DNA of 64,000 nucleotides from Rhodohalobacter sp. 614A (GCF_021462415.1 NZ_JAKEDS010000001.1:1956273-2020272), one strand, 5' to 3'. Positions 46,323-56,499 are shown, counted from the stretch's first letter. Made by a program: numbers and translations. The notes: a model not told the origin generated them from the sequence alone.

Positions 46323-47606
46323 ATGTCCTCAGAAAAGAAACTTTCACTCTTTGATGCCTGCGGAATGGCCATCGGGGGAATGATCGGGGGAGGAATTTTT
46401 GCAGTATTGGGAGAAGGTGTCATGACCGCTGGAAACGCTACCTTCATCAGTTTGGGAATCGGGGGGATTCTGGCATTAATTACCGGGGTTGTTTATGCGC
46501 GGCTTACCACAAAATTCGATGAATCTGGCGGAGAGTTTATTTTTATGGAACACATTGCGGGCGTTCGGTTTGCAGGCACGATCAGTTGGTTTTTGATTTT
46601 GGGATATGTATTCACAATCAGTCTTTATGCTTACACATTTGGTGCTTATTCCGGACGGCTTTTCGGGATGGAATCAGGCCCAAATTTTTGGCTGGGTGGG
46701 GGAATCATTCTGCTGTTAACCGGTCTGAATCTTTCGGGAGTCAAAGAATCCGGTATTTCTGAAGACATTCTGGTCTATACGAAAACGGCCATTCTGATCG
46801 GTTTAATTGCACTTGGTTTCTACACGGTTCAACCCGATAAAATCTACCCGATTGCGAATGAAGGTGTTGGTAATATGATTAAAGCCGGTGCCCTGGTGTT
46901 TGTAGCCTATGAAGGGTTTCAGCTCCTCACGTATGACTACAATACGATAGAAGATCACAAAAAGAATTTGCCCAGGGCCATTACCATATCCATCATAACT
47001 GTAACTCTCATTTATATGTTGATTGCATTTGTTCTGACCGGCTCGCTGGCACAAGATGTAATAGCCGAGCATAAAGAGACGGTTTTGGCAATGCTTGCAC
47101 AACCGGTAATGGGGCAATTGGGAATTGTTATTGTACTGATAGCAGCTGTTTTTTCAACCTCATCGGCCATCCTGGCTACGGTCTTTGCAATCTCCCGGCT
47201 TGGTAAGCGAATCGCAAAAGACGGTCAGCTTCCACATCAGCTTACTGATCGCCAGAGTTCAGGGGTACCGGTTTACTTTTCACTGATGCTTGCAGCACTT
47301 GCCATACTTGTTCAGTTCTTCGGCAACCTGGAGCAGATCACCACGTTTTCCAGCATTACTTTTCTTTTCGTTTTTTCTATTGTCAACTATATGGGATACA
47401 AACACAGTGTTTTTAATGGTTGGAATAGAGCTGTGCCACTGTTGGGATCATTCGGTTGCGCTTCGGCAATGCTTGTTCTTTTCTATGAGATGTTCGTCTC
47501 AAACCGACAGACATTTTATCTCGTACTTGGAATAGCCGTTGTACTCTTGCTTTGCCGTGAAGCGTATATTTGGTTTCATTCAAAATATAAAGGGAAACGG
47601 GACTGA
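46323..47606 (+). CDS. APC-family amino-acid permease
   Basis: From the Met at 46323 (MSSEKKLSLFDACGMAIGGMIGGGIF) the protein has 427 residues; the frame could start 81 bases earlier but those residues are not membrane-like. GGMIGGGIFAVLGEG is the APC fold's first broken helix; about 12 helices follow, including VYARLTTKFDESGGEFIF, VAYEGFQLLTYD and LIAAVFSTSSAILATVFAISRL. It should import amino acids or polyamines by proton symport. It stands alone and ends before a strong bidirectional terminator. Confidence 0.92.
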   Translation: MSSEKKLSLFDACGMAIGGMIGGGIFAVLGEGVMTAGNATFISLGIGGILALITGVVYARLTTKFDESGGEFIFMEHIAGVRFAGTISWFLILGYVFTISLYAYTFGAYSGRLFGMESGPNFWLGGGIILLLTGLNLSGVKESGISEDILVYTKTAILIGLIALGFYTVQPDKIYPIANEGVGNMIKAGALVFVAYEGFQLLTYDYNTIEDHKKNLPRAITISIITVTLIYMLIAFVLTGSLAQDVIAEHKETVLAMLAQPVMGQLGIVIVLIAAVFSTSSAILATVFAISRLGKRIAKDGQLPHQLTDRQSSGVPVYFSLMLAALAILVQFFGNLEQITTFSSITFLFVFSIVNYMGYKHSVFNGWNRAVPLLGSFGCASAMLVLFYEMFVSNRQTFYLVLGIAVVLLLCREAYIWFHSKYKGKRD

Positions 47607-47640
47607 TTCTTTCTTTAAAAATATCTGAATAAATAAAAAA

Positions 47641-47666
47641 GCCTGTCCGTAAAGACAGGCTTTTTT
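47641..47666. terminator. bidirectional rho-independent terminator
   Basis: GCCTGTC (47641-47647), loop CGTAAA and GACAGGC (47654-47660) followed by TTTTTT. An AAAAAA-rich run precedes the stem, so it also works on the minus strand. It separates the plus-strand permease gene from the convergent BON gene. Confidence 0.9.
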
Positions 47667-47682
47667 GTGAAACAGTTTGGAA

Positions 47683-48342
47683 TTAACCCACTACAATTCT
47701 GTTATTCACACCGGTAACTCCCGGAGTGTAAAGCGCAGATTCAAAAGCAGCGTTTCTTGCACTAAACGTTTTTACAGATCCAGAAAGAGTTACACTGCCA
47801 TTCATTACCGTTACTTCGATATCATCGGCAGTCACCTGAACATTCCGTTCAAGCGCATTTACAATCTCTTCCGCAATGATTTCGTCTTTAAAATCATCCG
47901 TGGGAACCACTGCAAGATTATTGCTGACACCCAATACGCCGTTAATATCAAGCACTTCTTTTTCGGCAGAGATTTTCTCCCAAAAAGCATCAACAGTGCC
48001 TTCGAGAGTTACCCAGCCATTATCGACTGTTACATCAATAGAATACGATTGCACATCACTATTAATACTTAGCGAATTGCGCACATGTTCTTGAAGTTGT
48101 ACATCACCCGGAATGGTATGGGTTGATATCATTTGTACGTCCAGGTTGTTCGCTACGGAAACAACGCCATCAACCTGTTGAGCATCATCGTACGCTGCAG
48201 ATTTGCCCGTCATTGTTGGGACTTTTCCTTCAAGGTCTACATTTCCGTTCATGACCTTGATACTAATTTCTTTCGATTCGATTCGGTCATCCCAGTCTAA
48301 TTGATGGGCTACGTCTGCAAGTATTTTTTCATCATCTCTCAT
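47683..48342 (-). CDS. BON-domain protein
   Basis: The 219 residues consist of three BON domains, each with a GxVxLxGxV-type core: GNVDLEGKVPTMTGKSAAYDDAQQVDGVVSVANNLDV, GWVTLEGTVDAFWEKISAEKEVLDINGVLGVSNNL and GSVTLSGSVKTFSARNAAFESALYTPGVTGVNNRI. No signal peptide is seen, unlike OsmY. BON proteins are thought to bind phospholipid or ligands and respond to stress. It ends at the shared terminator with the permease; the 105-base gap upstream is its promoter region. Confidence 0.92.
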   Translation of the reverse strand: MRDDEKILADVAHQLDWDDRIESKEISIKVMNGNVDLEGKVPTMTGKSAAYDDAQQVDGVVSVANNLDVQMISTHTIPGDVQLQEHVRNSLSINSDVQSYSIDVTVDNGWVTLEGTVDAFWEKISAEKEVLDINGVLGVSNNLAVVPTDDFKDEIIAEEIVNALERNVQVTADDIEVTVMNGSVTLSGSVKTFSARNAAFESALYTPGVTGVNNRIVVG

Positions 48343-48447
48343 AATTATTACCTCTTTTGATTTATGATTCTTCCATTTATTTCTATGTCTTATAGCAAAG
48401 TGAACGGTTGAATCATTCCATTTTTCAATAGATTGGAAAACAAGCCG

Positions 48448-49323
48448 TTAGGAAGCTTTTTTAACCGGAATCCAGATTTCGCTGTATTGTTTATCTGAGG
48501 AATTTTCAATCTCTTTATTCAAGAGCATTTCAGGTCCTTCGGATAGTTCATACCGGGATTCGGGAAACCACTCCGAAAAAATTCGTCCCCATGTGTTTTG
48601 GATTTTTTCTGCTGAAGAATCCTCAATTTCGAAGACAGCCCACGAAGATGACGGAACCTGAAGAGTTGCAAAATCCTTAACAGCCGACTTGGTTGTAGCT
48701 ACTCCGATGTAATGATCTAATTCCCCATTTTCCTCCATCCGGCCTTCGTCAAAATTCGTGGATGCATGAATCAATCCCCTGGGTTCAGTATTGCAAAGGG
48801 ATGTGAGCTCCGCAATTGTATCAGTATCCAGGCTCTTTCGCAGATCGACAATTTCCTGGTTCACTCCCTCAAAAATGATTTGAATCCGTTTCATCACTCC
48901 GACGATGGTAAAAGCTTCTTTTTTGATAATTCGATGGTTCATTTCAGTACCTCCTTTTATGGACATGTGAAAACTCATTCGAGGATAGGCTTTGATCGAT
49001 TGCCCGCCTTTTTGGACTTCTGATGGTGTGATGCCATGCCAGTTTTTAAACGCCCGGGTAAAAGAGTCTGGCGAGTCATAACCAACCTTTTGGGCGATAG
49101 TTGCAATAGACAGTTCCCTATCAGATAGTTCAGAAGCAGCAAGGGAAAGACGCCTGCGGCGAATGTATTCCGACAGAGAAATTCCTGTCATAAAGGGAAA
49201 CATCCTTCGGAAATGATATTCTGAGCACCTGGCAACCCGGGCCACTTCAAAATAATCGACCTCATCCGTCAGATGATCTTCGATATAATTCATGGCACCG
49301 TTCATCTTATCAAGCCAATCCAT
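48448..49323 (-). CDS. AraC-family regulator with GyrI-like effector domain
   Basis: The 291 residues have the helix-turn-helix pair at the N-terminus (about 10-105, HFRRMFPFMTGISLSEYIRRRRLSLAASEL, IAQKVGYDSPDSFTRAFKNWHGITPSEVQ) and a GyrI-like/SOUL-type small-molecule domain after residue 125 (ENGELDHYIGVATTKSAV). This is the Rob/SoxS-BmrR-like design used for drug and stress response. It is divergent from the FtsX-type permease at 49562, a possible target. Confidence 0.92.
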   Translation of the reverse strand: MDWLDKMNGAMNYIEDHLTDEVDYFEVARVARCSEYHFRRMFPFMTGISLSEYIRRRRLSLAASELSDRELSIATIAQKVGYDSPDSFTRAFKNWHGITPSEVQKGGQSIKAYPRMSFHMSIKGGTEMNHRIIKKEAFTIVGVMKRIQIIFEGVNQEIVDLRKSLDTDTIAELTSLCNTEPRGLIHASTNFDEGRMEENGELDHYIGVATTKSAVKDFATLQVPSSSWAVFEIEDSSAEKIQNTWGRIFSEWFPESRYELSEGPEMLLNKEIENSSDKQYSEIWIPVKKAS

Positions 49324-49561
49324 ATGAATGGTTGTTCGTTACTATTTCTTGTTCAGAGGTAAATTAAAAGCAGTAAACCGACAGTTCATGTACAAGTTTG
49401 CAGGGTGGCAGTGAAATTTATAGTAAGATGTTTCCTCAAAATCACTTCCTCTTTAATGTAGAAAGACTGATCTTTAAATAAGAGGATATAGTTTTTCTGG
49501 AAATAGGTGGTACTCCTCTGGTTAAGCATTGCTTTTTTTAAGAAGGTTAAACCAAGAGATC

Positions 49562-51901
49562 ATGATCAAATATAACTTCTATAGAGCTGTAAAAAATATA
49601 TTCAGGTTCAGGAGTCATTACATCATTGGAATTAGCGGCCTGGTTTTGGGAATGGCCAGCGCATTGGTCATTACGGCCTGGGTTATACAGGAAATGAGTT
49701 ACGACAGATTTCATGATCGTAGTGAGTCCATTTATATGGTTACCACCGATATTAAAAATAATCAAGGAGATGATAACCGATTCCCGGAGACGCCACCGCC
49801 TCTGTCTGATGCTCTGGAAGAAGAAATACCATCTATTACCAACAGCACTCATTTCGTCTACTTATATGGAGGCCGGGAATTACAGTCAGGCGATGTACGA
49901 TTCAACGAAACGGGCATTGCTGCAACTTCAAGTTTTTTTGATGTTTTTAATTTTGATTTAGAAACCGGGAACCCAAAATCTCTTGAAGAACCGAATAGTA
50001 TTTTTCTTACCCGGAATTTGGCCACTAAAATTTTCTCTCATCAAAATCCCATTGGTGAAACAGTGGTATACAATGGGGATAAAAACCTGACGGTAAGAGG
50101 GATTCTGAGCAATATTCCAAAAACCTCAAGTCTGAGATTTGAATACCTTATATCCTATACGCTTGAAAATGAAAATCAGGAGGAGTGGTGGCAGTTATCC
50201 GATGCGACTTTTATCAAAACCAGGGAAAATGCGGATCAGAATGAAGTGAAAAATCTATCCCAGCAGGTGTTCAGGAAACATATTACGGATGAACAGTATA
50301 ACTTGAACCTCATTCCAATAACAGATCTGCGATATAAAGCTGATTTTAGTTTTTTTAATGCCGAACACGGCAGTTACAAGAAGCTGTTAACATTGGCGTT
50401 TGTAGCTGTTTTGATCTTGGTTTTAGCATGTCTTAACTATACAAATCTTATCTCGGCGTATGCCTATAAAAGAAGAATGGAAGTAATGGTAAGAAAAGTG
50501 AATGGAGCCAGCTCAAAGCAACTATTCTACTTTTTTTTGATGGAATCTATCGTGGTTTCAGTTCTTGTGTGGGGATTGGCTGTTCTGGTCTCAGAGTTTT
50601 TCAGTTTTGGATTCCAGTCGATTTTGGATGTTGAACTTACACGCTTCTATTTCAACCGTAGTATTTTAATCACATTTCCAATTTCTGTTATACTGATTGG
50701 AATCATCTCCGGATTATTTCCTGCAATGCTCGCAAGTTCGATGGAGGCTATAACAAAAACCGGCAGGATGCACGTTAACTCTTTTTTTTCGGGGCGGGTT
50801 CGCAATGCATTTATTCTGAGTCAGTTTGTGGTTTCTATCGCGCTTACAATTTCCTGCCTTGTAATATGGCAACAGGTTCATTTCATGGAGAGTTATGATG
50901 TTGGATACAAAAAAGAGAACATCATTGAAGTTGTTCTGCCGGATAATCCACAGATAAATCTTGAAATTATCAGGAGTGAACTGCTTGCAGAACCAAACAT
51001 TACCCAGGTAAGTTTGGCCGGGACTTCCCCGGTGAATCTGCCACCTATTTTTACCACGGAAGGCTGGCAATGGGAAGGCCTCGAAGAAGGCGCGCACACA
51101 TCTGTATATCGAATTTATGCTGATGAAAATTATGCCGGTCTTTTCGAAATAAATTTGGTTGAAGGGCAATTTTATTCCCCCGAAAAAACAAATGAGAACA
51201 AAATTGTGATCAATGAAACGTTTGCCGGACTCATGGGATTTGCAGATCCGGTTGGACGAATAGTAGAACACAACGACAAAAAATATGAGATAGCCGGGGT
51301 GATGGAAGACTTTAATTATCAGCATTTGTCCAATTCCATTCAACCGATGGCTGTTCTGTACGACAAATCCAGGAATAAAATATTCATTAAAACGGAAAAT
51401 ATTTCTGAAGATGCGCTTGAAAACATTTCTGATATTCTTACTTCTTTTACCGGTACAACGATCTCCTATTCCCTCGTTTCTGACGAGTTCAGCAAACTCT
51501 ATTATGGTGAAAACAAAATTATAGAAGCTCTTCTGGCTTTTACATTGTTAACAATTCTATTGTCCGGAATGGGTATGATCGGTATGATTACGTTTACCAT
51601 TGAAAGAAGAACGAAAGAGATTGCAATTCGAAAAATCAGCGGAGCAAAAATCAGAGAAATCATGATGTTGTTGAATAAGGGAATTGTAAAATGGTTTTTG
51701 CTCGGTTTTATAATATGCATCCCATTTACTGTGGCTGGTTTAAACTACTGGCTTGATAATTTTGCCTTTAAAGTTTCCCTGAGTGCCTGGATATTTATTG
51801 AAGGAGCAGCCATCATTTTATTAATAAATCTATTGACAGTTAGCTGGCAAACGTGGCGTGCCGCTATTCAAAATCCTGCAAATTCATTAAGGCAGGAGTA
51901 G
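49562..51901 (+). CDS. FtsX/MacB-type ABC transporter permease
   Basis: The 779 residues from the Met at 49562 hold two FtsX permease units, each with a periplasmic MacB-PCD-like domain between the first and second helix: IGISGLVLGMASALVITAWV near the start, NYTNLISAYAYKRRMEVMVRKVNGASSKQLFYFFLMES in the middle and IGMITFTIERRTKEIAIRKISGAKIREIMML near the end. Upstream frame residues add only a few more. No ATPase gene is nearby, so its partner is elsewhere. Divergent from the GyrI-like regulator; converging with the TIM-barrel gene across a palindromic spacer. Confidence 0.92.
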   Translation: MIKYNFYRAVKNIFRFRSHYIIGISGLVLGMASALVITAWVIQEMSYDRFHDRSESIYMVTTDIKNNQGDDNRFPETPPPLSDALEEEIPSITNSTHFVYLYGGRELQSGDVRFNETGIAATSSFFDVFNFDLETGNPKSLEEPNSIFLTRNLATKIFSHQNPIGETVVYNGDKNLTVRGILSNIPKTSSLRFEYLISYTLENENQEEWWQLSDATFIKTRENADQNEVKNLSQQVFRKHITDEQYNLNLIPITDLRYKADFSFFNAEHGSYKKLLTLAFVAVLILVLACLNYTNLISAYAYKRRMEVMVRKVNGASSKQLFYFFLMESIVVSVLVWGLAVLVSEFFSFGFQSILDVELTRFYFNRSILITFPISVILIGIISGLFPAMLASSMEAITKTGRMHVNSFFSGRVRNAFILSQFVVSIALTISCLVIWQQVHFMESYDVGYKKENIIEVVLPDNPQINLEIIRSELLAEPNITQVSLAGTSPVNLPPIFTTEGWQWEGLEEGAHTSVYRIYADENYAGLFEINLVEGQFYSPEKTNENKIVINETFAGLMGFADPVGRIVEHNDKKYEIAGVMEDFNYQHLSNSIQPMAVLYDKSRNKIFIKTENISEDALENISDILTSFTGTTISYSLVSDEFSKLYYGENKIIEALLAFTLLTILLSGMGMIGMITFTIERRTKEIAIRKISGAKIREIMMLLNKGIVKWFLLGFIICIPFTVAGLNYWLDNFAFKVSLSAWIFIEGAAIILLINLLTVSWQTWRAAIQNPANSLRQE

Positions 51902-51947
51902 ATGATTTTGTGGGTAACACCAGAGTTGAATTTTTGGTTTTTCGGAT

Positions 51948-52081
51948 CCACCCTCCGGCTCCCTCCCTATGACGAAAAGCACGTCACAAGGAGGGAGGGA
52001 CTTTCGTCAATGGTTGATTTTTTAAAAGCCACTTCTTGTCACGACTGTTTTTTGTCGGGATAGGGAGGGGTTTGGGGTGGG
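51948..52081. repeat. palindromic GC-rich intergenic element
   Basis: The left part reads CCACCCTCCGGCTCCCTCCC, the right part GATAGGGAGGGGTTTGGGG, approximately reverse-complementary. An inner pair (CCCTCCCTATGACG with CACAAGGAGGGAGGG) adds a second hairpin. The sequence is clearly richer in C/G runs than its surroundings and lies between convergent genes. It may serve as a terminator and as a dispersed repeat. Confidence 0.55.
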
Positions 52082-52087
52082 TTTATC

Positions 52088-52984
52088 CTACATATTCTCA
52101 AACTCGTACACATCATCTTTTGTCAGGCTCTTCAGATATTCAATGGTTTTTGGAACCTGGTAGAGAGGATCACTGCTTTCGTCTTCGATAAACATGTAAT
52201 CAATGCCAATTTCATTCGCAGTGTTGATGATATTTGGGATATTAAGTTCGCCGGTTCCAAGAATTACATCGTTATCTGTGTCGGTGAGGCCGGTATGGTC
52301 TTTCAGCGTGCCTTTGCGAAGATCTTTCAGATGAAGGGAAACCCATCGGTCGGGATACTTTTTGAGAAGGTGTTCAGGATTCGCTCCGCCGAAATGAGCC
52401 CAGAGAATATCCATCTGGAATTTCACATTGTCGGGATCGGTGTTTTCTACCATATAATCAAACAGGGTTCCTTTGCCATGAGGCTGAAATTCATATCCGT
52501 GTGCATGATACATCAAGGTAAGACCGTTTTCTGCCATTACTTTACCAGCCTTGTTGAAAACTTCAACGGCTTCGCTTGCATTCAAAAAATTGAAATTTCC
52601 TACTTCATGATCGATCCATGCATTCATCACAAATTTTGCTCCAAGTTCTTTCGCACGGTCGGCTACCGCCTGGGGATTATCACGCAGCTCACCAAACCCT
52701 GATCCGGTTGAAATCAATTCCAATCCCCGTTCATCCAGCATTTGGAGATACTCTTCGGCAGTTTGCCCCTGGCCCGGTCCCCCTTCAATATATTTGATGC
52801 CCATATCGGCAACGATATCGAGTGTCTCTTCTAATCCCTTTTCAGGAATTACATTCCGGAACGTGTACATCTGAATGCCAAATTCATCGGTGTATATCGG
52901 TTCGCCAGAATTTTGGGCAACTGTAAACTGTGTTGTAAGTAGAGTTACAAAAAACGTTATGGTAAGAATTACATTTTTTTTCAT
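52088..52984 (-). CDS. secreted TIM-barrel sugar isomerase/epimerase-like protein
   Basis: I start at 52984, where MKKNVILTITFFVTLLTTQ gives a clear signal peptide; the frame runs on upstream only inside the GMC gene. The body is an AP-endonuclease-2-type barrel: FGIQMYTFRNV, IKYIEGGPGQG, MYHAHGYEFQPHGKG, FQMDILWAHFGGANPEHLL, VSLHLKDLRKG and MFIEDESS with Glu, Asp, His and Glu metal ligands. An exported member next to a sugar-oxidising GMC pair fits 3-keto-glycoside processing. It is the last gene of the operon, 23 bases after the GMC gene. Confidence 0.87.
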   Translation of the reverse strand: MKKNVILTITFFVTLLTTQFTVAQNSGEPIYTDEFGIQMYTFRNVIPEKGLEETLDIVADMGIKYIEGGPGQGQTAEEYLQMLDERGLELISTGSGFGELRDNPQAVADRAKELGAKFVMNAWIDHEVGNFNFLNASEAVEVFNKAGKVMAENGLTLMYHAHGYEFQPHGKGTLFDYMVENTDPDNVKFQMDILWAHFGGANPEHLLKKYPDRWVSLHLKDLRKGTLKDHTGLTDTDNDVILGTGELNIPNIINTANEIGIDYMFIEDESSDPLYQVPKTIEYLKSLTKDDVYEFENM

Positions 52985-53007
52985 AGTAATGATATGGTTG
53001 ATAGTTT

Positions 53008-54717
53008 TTAAATATTTCCCTTCTTCAATTCCTCCACAGCATGATTTGCTGCACGAGCGGTCAGTGCCATAAATGTTAGTGTGGGATTTTGGCTGCCGGT
53101 CGATGTCATACAGGCACCGTCGGTCACAAAAACATTTTTGGCGTGATGAAGCTGATTCCACTCATTTGTAATCGATGTTTGAGGATCATGTCCCATTCGA
53201 ACGCCGCCCATTTCGTGGATGTCTGATCCGGGAGGGGAGTTCGAATCTTCCACTTCCACATTAATAAAACCGGCTTTCTCGAACATGGCCGTTTGTTCCC
53301 GGATATAATCCTCGGTCATTTTATCATCGTTTTCATCCCACTCACAAGAGACAATCAACTGCGGAATTCCGTATTTATCCGTTTGATCTTCAGATAACCG
53401 AACATGATTTTTCTCCAGCGGTACGCATTCTCCCATCATCCAGCTGCTGATGTACCACGTGTCGTTCAGTTCCGGATGCAAGATATTTTCGCGGAGTTCA
53501 TCGCCTATAGGATTTGTGTCTGTATTTGTACCCCGCCCGGCACTGATTCCAATGGCATATCCCCGAAGAAAATCTGTTTCCTGTTGAAAAACGTTTCGGA
53601 ATCTCGGGACATATGCATAGGAGGGACGGCGTCCATCGGTTTTCTTATGGCTAAATCCGGGGACCACCGCACCGCCTTTCCCACGATAATTGTGCCAGGA
53701 GATATATTTTCCGAGCAGCCCGTTATCATTGCCAAGTCCGTTAGGGAATCGCTGTGATTTGGAATTCAGCAGAATCATATTACTGTTCAGGGCCGAGGCA
53801 TTCACAAATATGATATCCGCATAAAATTCCACCATCTCTTTGGAATGGCGGTCAACAATTCGAACGCCGGTAACCTTCTCTTTCTCATCATCATAAATAA
53901 CAGAGTGAACCACCGAATCGGGACGCATCGTCAGGTTTCCGGTTTTCATCGCCCACGGAAGGGTCGAAGCATTACTGCTAAAATATCCGCCCAGATTACA
54001 GCCCCGGTTACACATGGTTTGATGGAGACATTTCGCCCGTCCCTGCTCCAGATGAATTTGTTGCGGATCGGTCAGATGAGCACAACGCGCAGCAATCAGG
54101 TGGCGGTCATTTCCGTAGTGTTCTTTGATTTTTTCCTTGAAGTAATGCTCCACAACATTCAGCGGAACGGCAGGTTGCACCTCGCTGTCAGGAAGTTCCG
54201 GCAAGCCGTCTTTGTCTCCGGCAATTCCGGCAAATTTTTCAACATGATCGTACCATGGTTCAATATCCTTGTATCGGATCGGCCAGTCAATGGCAAAACC
54301 GTCACGTGCGGGACCTTCAAAATCGTAATCACTCCAGCGTTGGGTTTGGCGTGCCCAAAGCAATGATTTTCCACCCACGTGGTATCCCCGGAACCAGCGA
54401 AATGGTTTTTCGGCAATGTACGGCTGCTCATCATCTTTGAGTTGCCAGTGGAGTGTTTCCATTCGTAAGTATCGGCCGTTGCCGTATCCCGTTCGTTTAT
54501 CCAGAGGCACAGAACCACGGAATTCAAATTCCCAGGGAGCTTTGGAAGCTGTCGGGTAATCTTCAATATGTTTTACATCCCGTCCCCGTTCCAGGACCAG
54601 TGTGTTCAATCCATTCTCGCACAGTTCTTTAGCCGCCCATCCACCCGATGCACCGGAACCGATGACAATCGCATCATACGTTCGTTTATTTTTCGAATCG
54701 ATATTAAAATTTGCCAT
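53008..54717 (-). CDS. GMC-family FAD sugar oxidoreductase (large subunit)
   Basis: The 569 residues start with the FAD-binding loop VIGSGASGGWAAKELCENGL, then LVLERGRDV. The C-terminal GMC_oxred_C domain ends IHEMGGVRMGHDPQTS, NVFVTDGACMTSTGSQNPTLTFMA with the catalytic His/Asn region. No signal peptide is present; in this family the subunit rides out on the Tat signal of its small partner, which lies four bases upstream. Gluconate 2-dehydrogenase or glucoside 3-dehydrogenase activity is possible. I favour glucoside 3-dehydrogenase because of the TIM-barrel partner. Confidence 0.92.
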   Translation of the reverse strand: MANFNIDSKNKRTYDAIVIGSGASGGWAAKELCENGLNTLVLERGRDVKHIEDYPTASKAPWEFEFRGSVPLDKRTGYGNGRYLRMETLHWQLKDDEQPYIAEKPFRWFRGYHVGGKSLLWARQTQRWSDYDFEGPARDGFAIDWPIRYKDIEPWYDHVEKFAGIAGDKDGLPELPDSEVQPAVPLNVVEHYFKEKIKEHYGNDRHLIAARCAHLTDPQQIHLEQGRAKCLHQTMCNRGCNLGGYFSSNASTLPWAMKTGNLTMRPDSVVHSVIYDDEKEKVTGVRIVDRHSKEMVEFYADIIFVNASALNSNMILLNSKSQRFPNGLGNDNGLLGKYISWHNYRGKGGAVVPGFSHKKTDGRRPSYAYVPRFRNVFQQETDFLRGYAIGISAGRGTNTDTNPIGDELRENILHPELNDTWYISSWMMGECVPLEKNHVRLSEDQTDKYGIPQLIVSCEWDENDDKMTEDYIREQTAMFEKAGFINVEVEDSNSPPGSDIHEMGGVRMGHDPQTSITNEWNQLHHAKNVFVTDGACMTSTGSQNPTLTFMALTARAANHAVEELKKGNI

Positions 54718-54721
54718 TATC

Positions 54722-55243
54722 CTACGCTTCTACATCCACATTTCCGTTATAAAAACCGGGCATCACACTGTACCCGTAAAAATCCTGCATCACCACTTGT
54801 GTGGTTTGAAATCCCCGTATGGTTTCTGCTTTCACCAGGTCGAAGAATTCTTTTTCAGGAGCATGTTCGGAGTTGTTAAAGGTTAGCAGAAATTCCTCCC
54901 GTTTTTCCTGCTCACAATCGGTAAAAGATTTTCCGGATGATTCTCCCGCTTTTTCATCCAATTTGGCCAATTGCGATTTGATGTTATCGCGAACCGGTTC
55001 TTCATAACATTCATCAAAAAGCCGAATCAAAAATTTATCTACTCCCTGAGGAATCGCACCTAACGAATCTTTTTCCGGCAGAATGGTATCGGCAACGGAC
55101 GACAGCAATCGTTGTTCTTTGGCGCTAAAAGAAGTTGAACCCGGAACAATCTCCTGCGAGGTCCAGTCCCGTGCGCAGGAGGGGAGAGCTACTAATCCAA
55201 GAGTTGCAAAACCGAGCGTCTTCAGAGCTTCACGTCGTTTCAT
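54722..55243 (-). CDS. gluconate 2-dehydrogenase subunit 3-type small subunit (Tat lipoprotein)
   Basis: The 173 residues start KRREALKTLGFATLGLVALPSC, a Tat signal combined with a lipobox Cys. The body, LSSVADTILPEKDSLGAIPQGVDKFLIRLFDECY, EEFLLTFNNS and GFQTTQVVMQDFYGYSVMPGFYNGN, is the gluconate-2-dehydrogenase subunit 3 pattern. It carries the GMC subunit across the membrane and anchors it. It is the first gene of the three-gene minus-strand operon. Confidence 0.9.
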   Translation of the reverse strand: MKRREALKTLGFATLGLVALPSCARDWTSQEIVPGSTSFSAKEQRLLSSVADTILPEKDSLGAIPQGVDKFLIRLFDECYEEPVRDNIKSQLAKLDEKAGESSGKSFTDCEQEKREEFLLTFNNSEHAPEKEFFDLVKAETIRGFQTTQVVMQDFYGYSVMPGFYNGNVDVEA

Positions 55244-55470
55244 AAAGTTGAGGTTTTGATGAGCGGTTGAACATTGAGGAGAAAATTATTTAAAAGAATA
55301 ACCCACATTTTTCTCCATCCCGAAACAGATTGAATCAATTAACACAATCACGGTTTAAAAATCCAGTAAACGGGTTTGATGTATCTTGATTTTAAAAGGG
55401 CACTAATCTTAAAAAAAGCTTGTTTATTATGAATCAAACAAGCACTTACAAGAAGTTTAAAAGTATAATT

Positions 55471-56466
55471 ATGACGAAAATACCATACTCTGTGCTGGAT
55501 TTGGCGATTGTGACAGAGGGAGATTCCCTGCGCGATGCCATCCAAAAAAGCAGGGAATTAGCAGTACATGTTGAGGAATGGGGATACACCCGTTTCTGGA
55601 TGGCCGAACATCACAATATGGAAAATATTGCAAGTTCAGCCACGTCCATTTTATTAGGATATGTAGCGGAAGCAACAAAATCGTTGCGAATTGGATCCGG
55701 CGGTGTGATGCTGCCGAATCATTCGCCGCTAATTATAGCCGAACAGTTTGGAACCCTGGCAACCATTTACCCGGGGCGTATTGATTTGGGATTGGGCAGG
55801 GCACCCGGTACCGATCAAACCACAGCGAGCGCCATTCGCGAAAACCGGATTCAGGAAGTGCATAAATTTCCGCAGAATGTGAAGCTTCTTCAAACCTATC
55901 TGTCATCTGAAAATAAAAAAAGTAAAGTCCGTGCCATTCCCGGAGAAGGTACCGACATTCCACTTTGGATTTTAGGTTCCAGTACCGATAGTGCGTACCT
56001 GGCCGCTGAATTGGGACTCCCGTATGTGTTTGCGAGCCATTTTGCTCCGCAACAATTTGCCCCGGCAATCCGGATTTATCGTGAGCATTTTAAACCGTCG
56101 GACCAACTCGATAAACCATTTCTCATGCCTTGTGTAAACGTAATCCTGGCAGATACGGATGAGCAGGCTGAATATCTTTCCACATCCATGAAACAGATGA
56201 TGATGGGAATTGTAACCGGCGAACGAAAACCGATGCCTCCTCCCGTAGATGATATAGAGAAGGTATGGAGTCCCCATCAGAAAATGGCCGTTCAACAGAT
56301 GCTTACCTATTCGTTTATTGGAAGCCCTGAAACAGTGAAGAAACAGATCTCCCAATTCATAGAAAAAACAGGCTCTGATGAAGTGATGATTGCCTCTTAT
56401 ATCTATGATAAAGATGAGCGGTTGAAATCATATCGTTTGTTTTCCGACATGATGAATGAGTTATAA
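55471..56466 (+). CDS. luciferase-like (LLM) flavin-dependent monooxygenase
   Basis: From the Met at 55471 ([20 protein letters not shown]) the protein has 331 residues, which is where relatives begin; ATG 55429 or TTG 55420 are longer options. The barrel has WMAEHHNM at about 50-57, [43 protein letters not shown], and the C-terminal [10 protein letters not shown]. It matches the MsnO8/alkanal-type LLM group 2 (YhbW-like) using reduced flavin. The substrate is unknown. Transcribed alone; it ends before the terminator shared with the RND operon. Confidence 0.9.
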   Translation: MTKIPYSVLDLAIVTEGDSLRDAIQKSRELAVHVEEWGYTRFWMAEHHNMENIASSATSILLGYVAEATKSLRIGSGGVMLPNHSPLIIAEQFGTLATIYPGRIDLGLGRAPGTDQTTASAIRENRIQEVHKFPQNVKLLQTYLSSENKKSKVRAIPGEGTDIPLWILGSSTDSAYLAAELGLPYVFASHFAPQQFAPAIRIYREHFKPSDQLDKPFLMPCVNVILADTDEQAEYLSTSMKQMMMGIVTGERKPMPPPVDDIEKVWSPHQKMAVQQMLTYSFIGSPETVKKQISQFIEKTGSDEVMIASYIYDKDERLKSYRLFSDMMNEL

Positions 56467-56499
56467 AAATCACTTAATAAATAGTGAAGGTGAAATAAA

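Noticed and set aside
50714-51343. 209-residue minus-strand frame inside the permease gene
   Set aside because: Antisense shadow of the FtsX-type permease.
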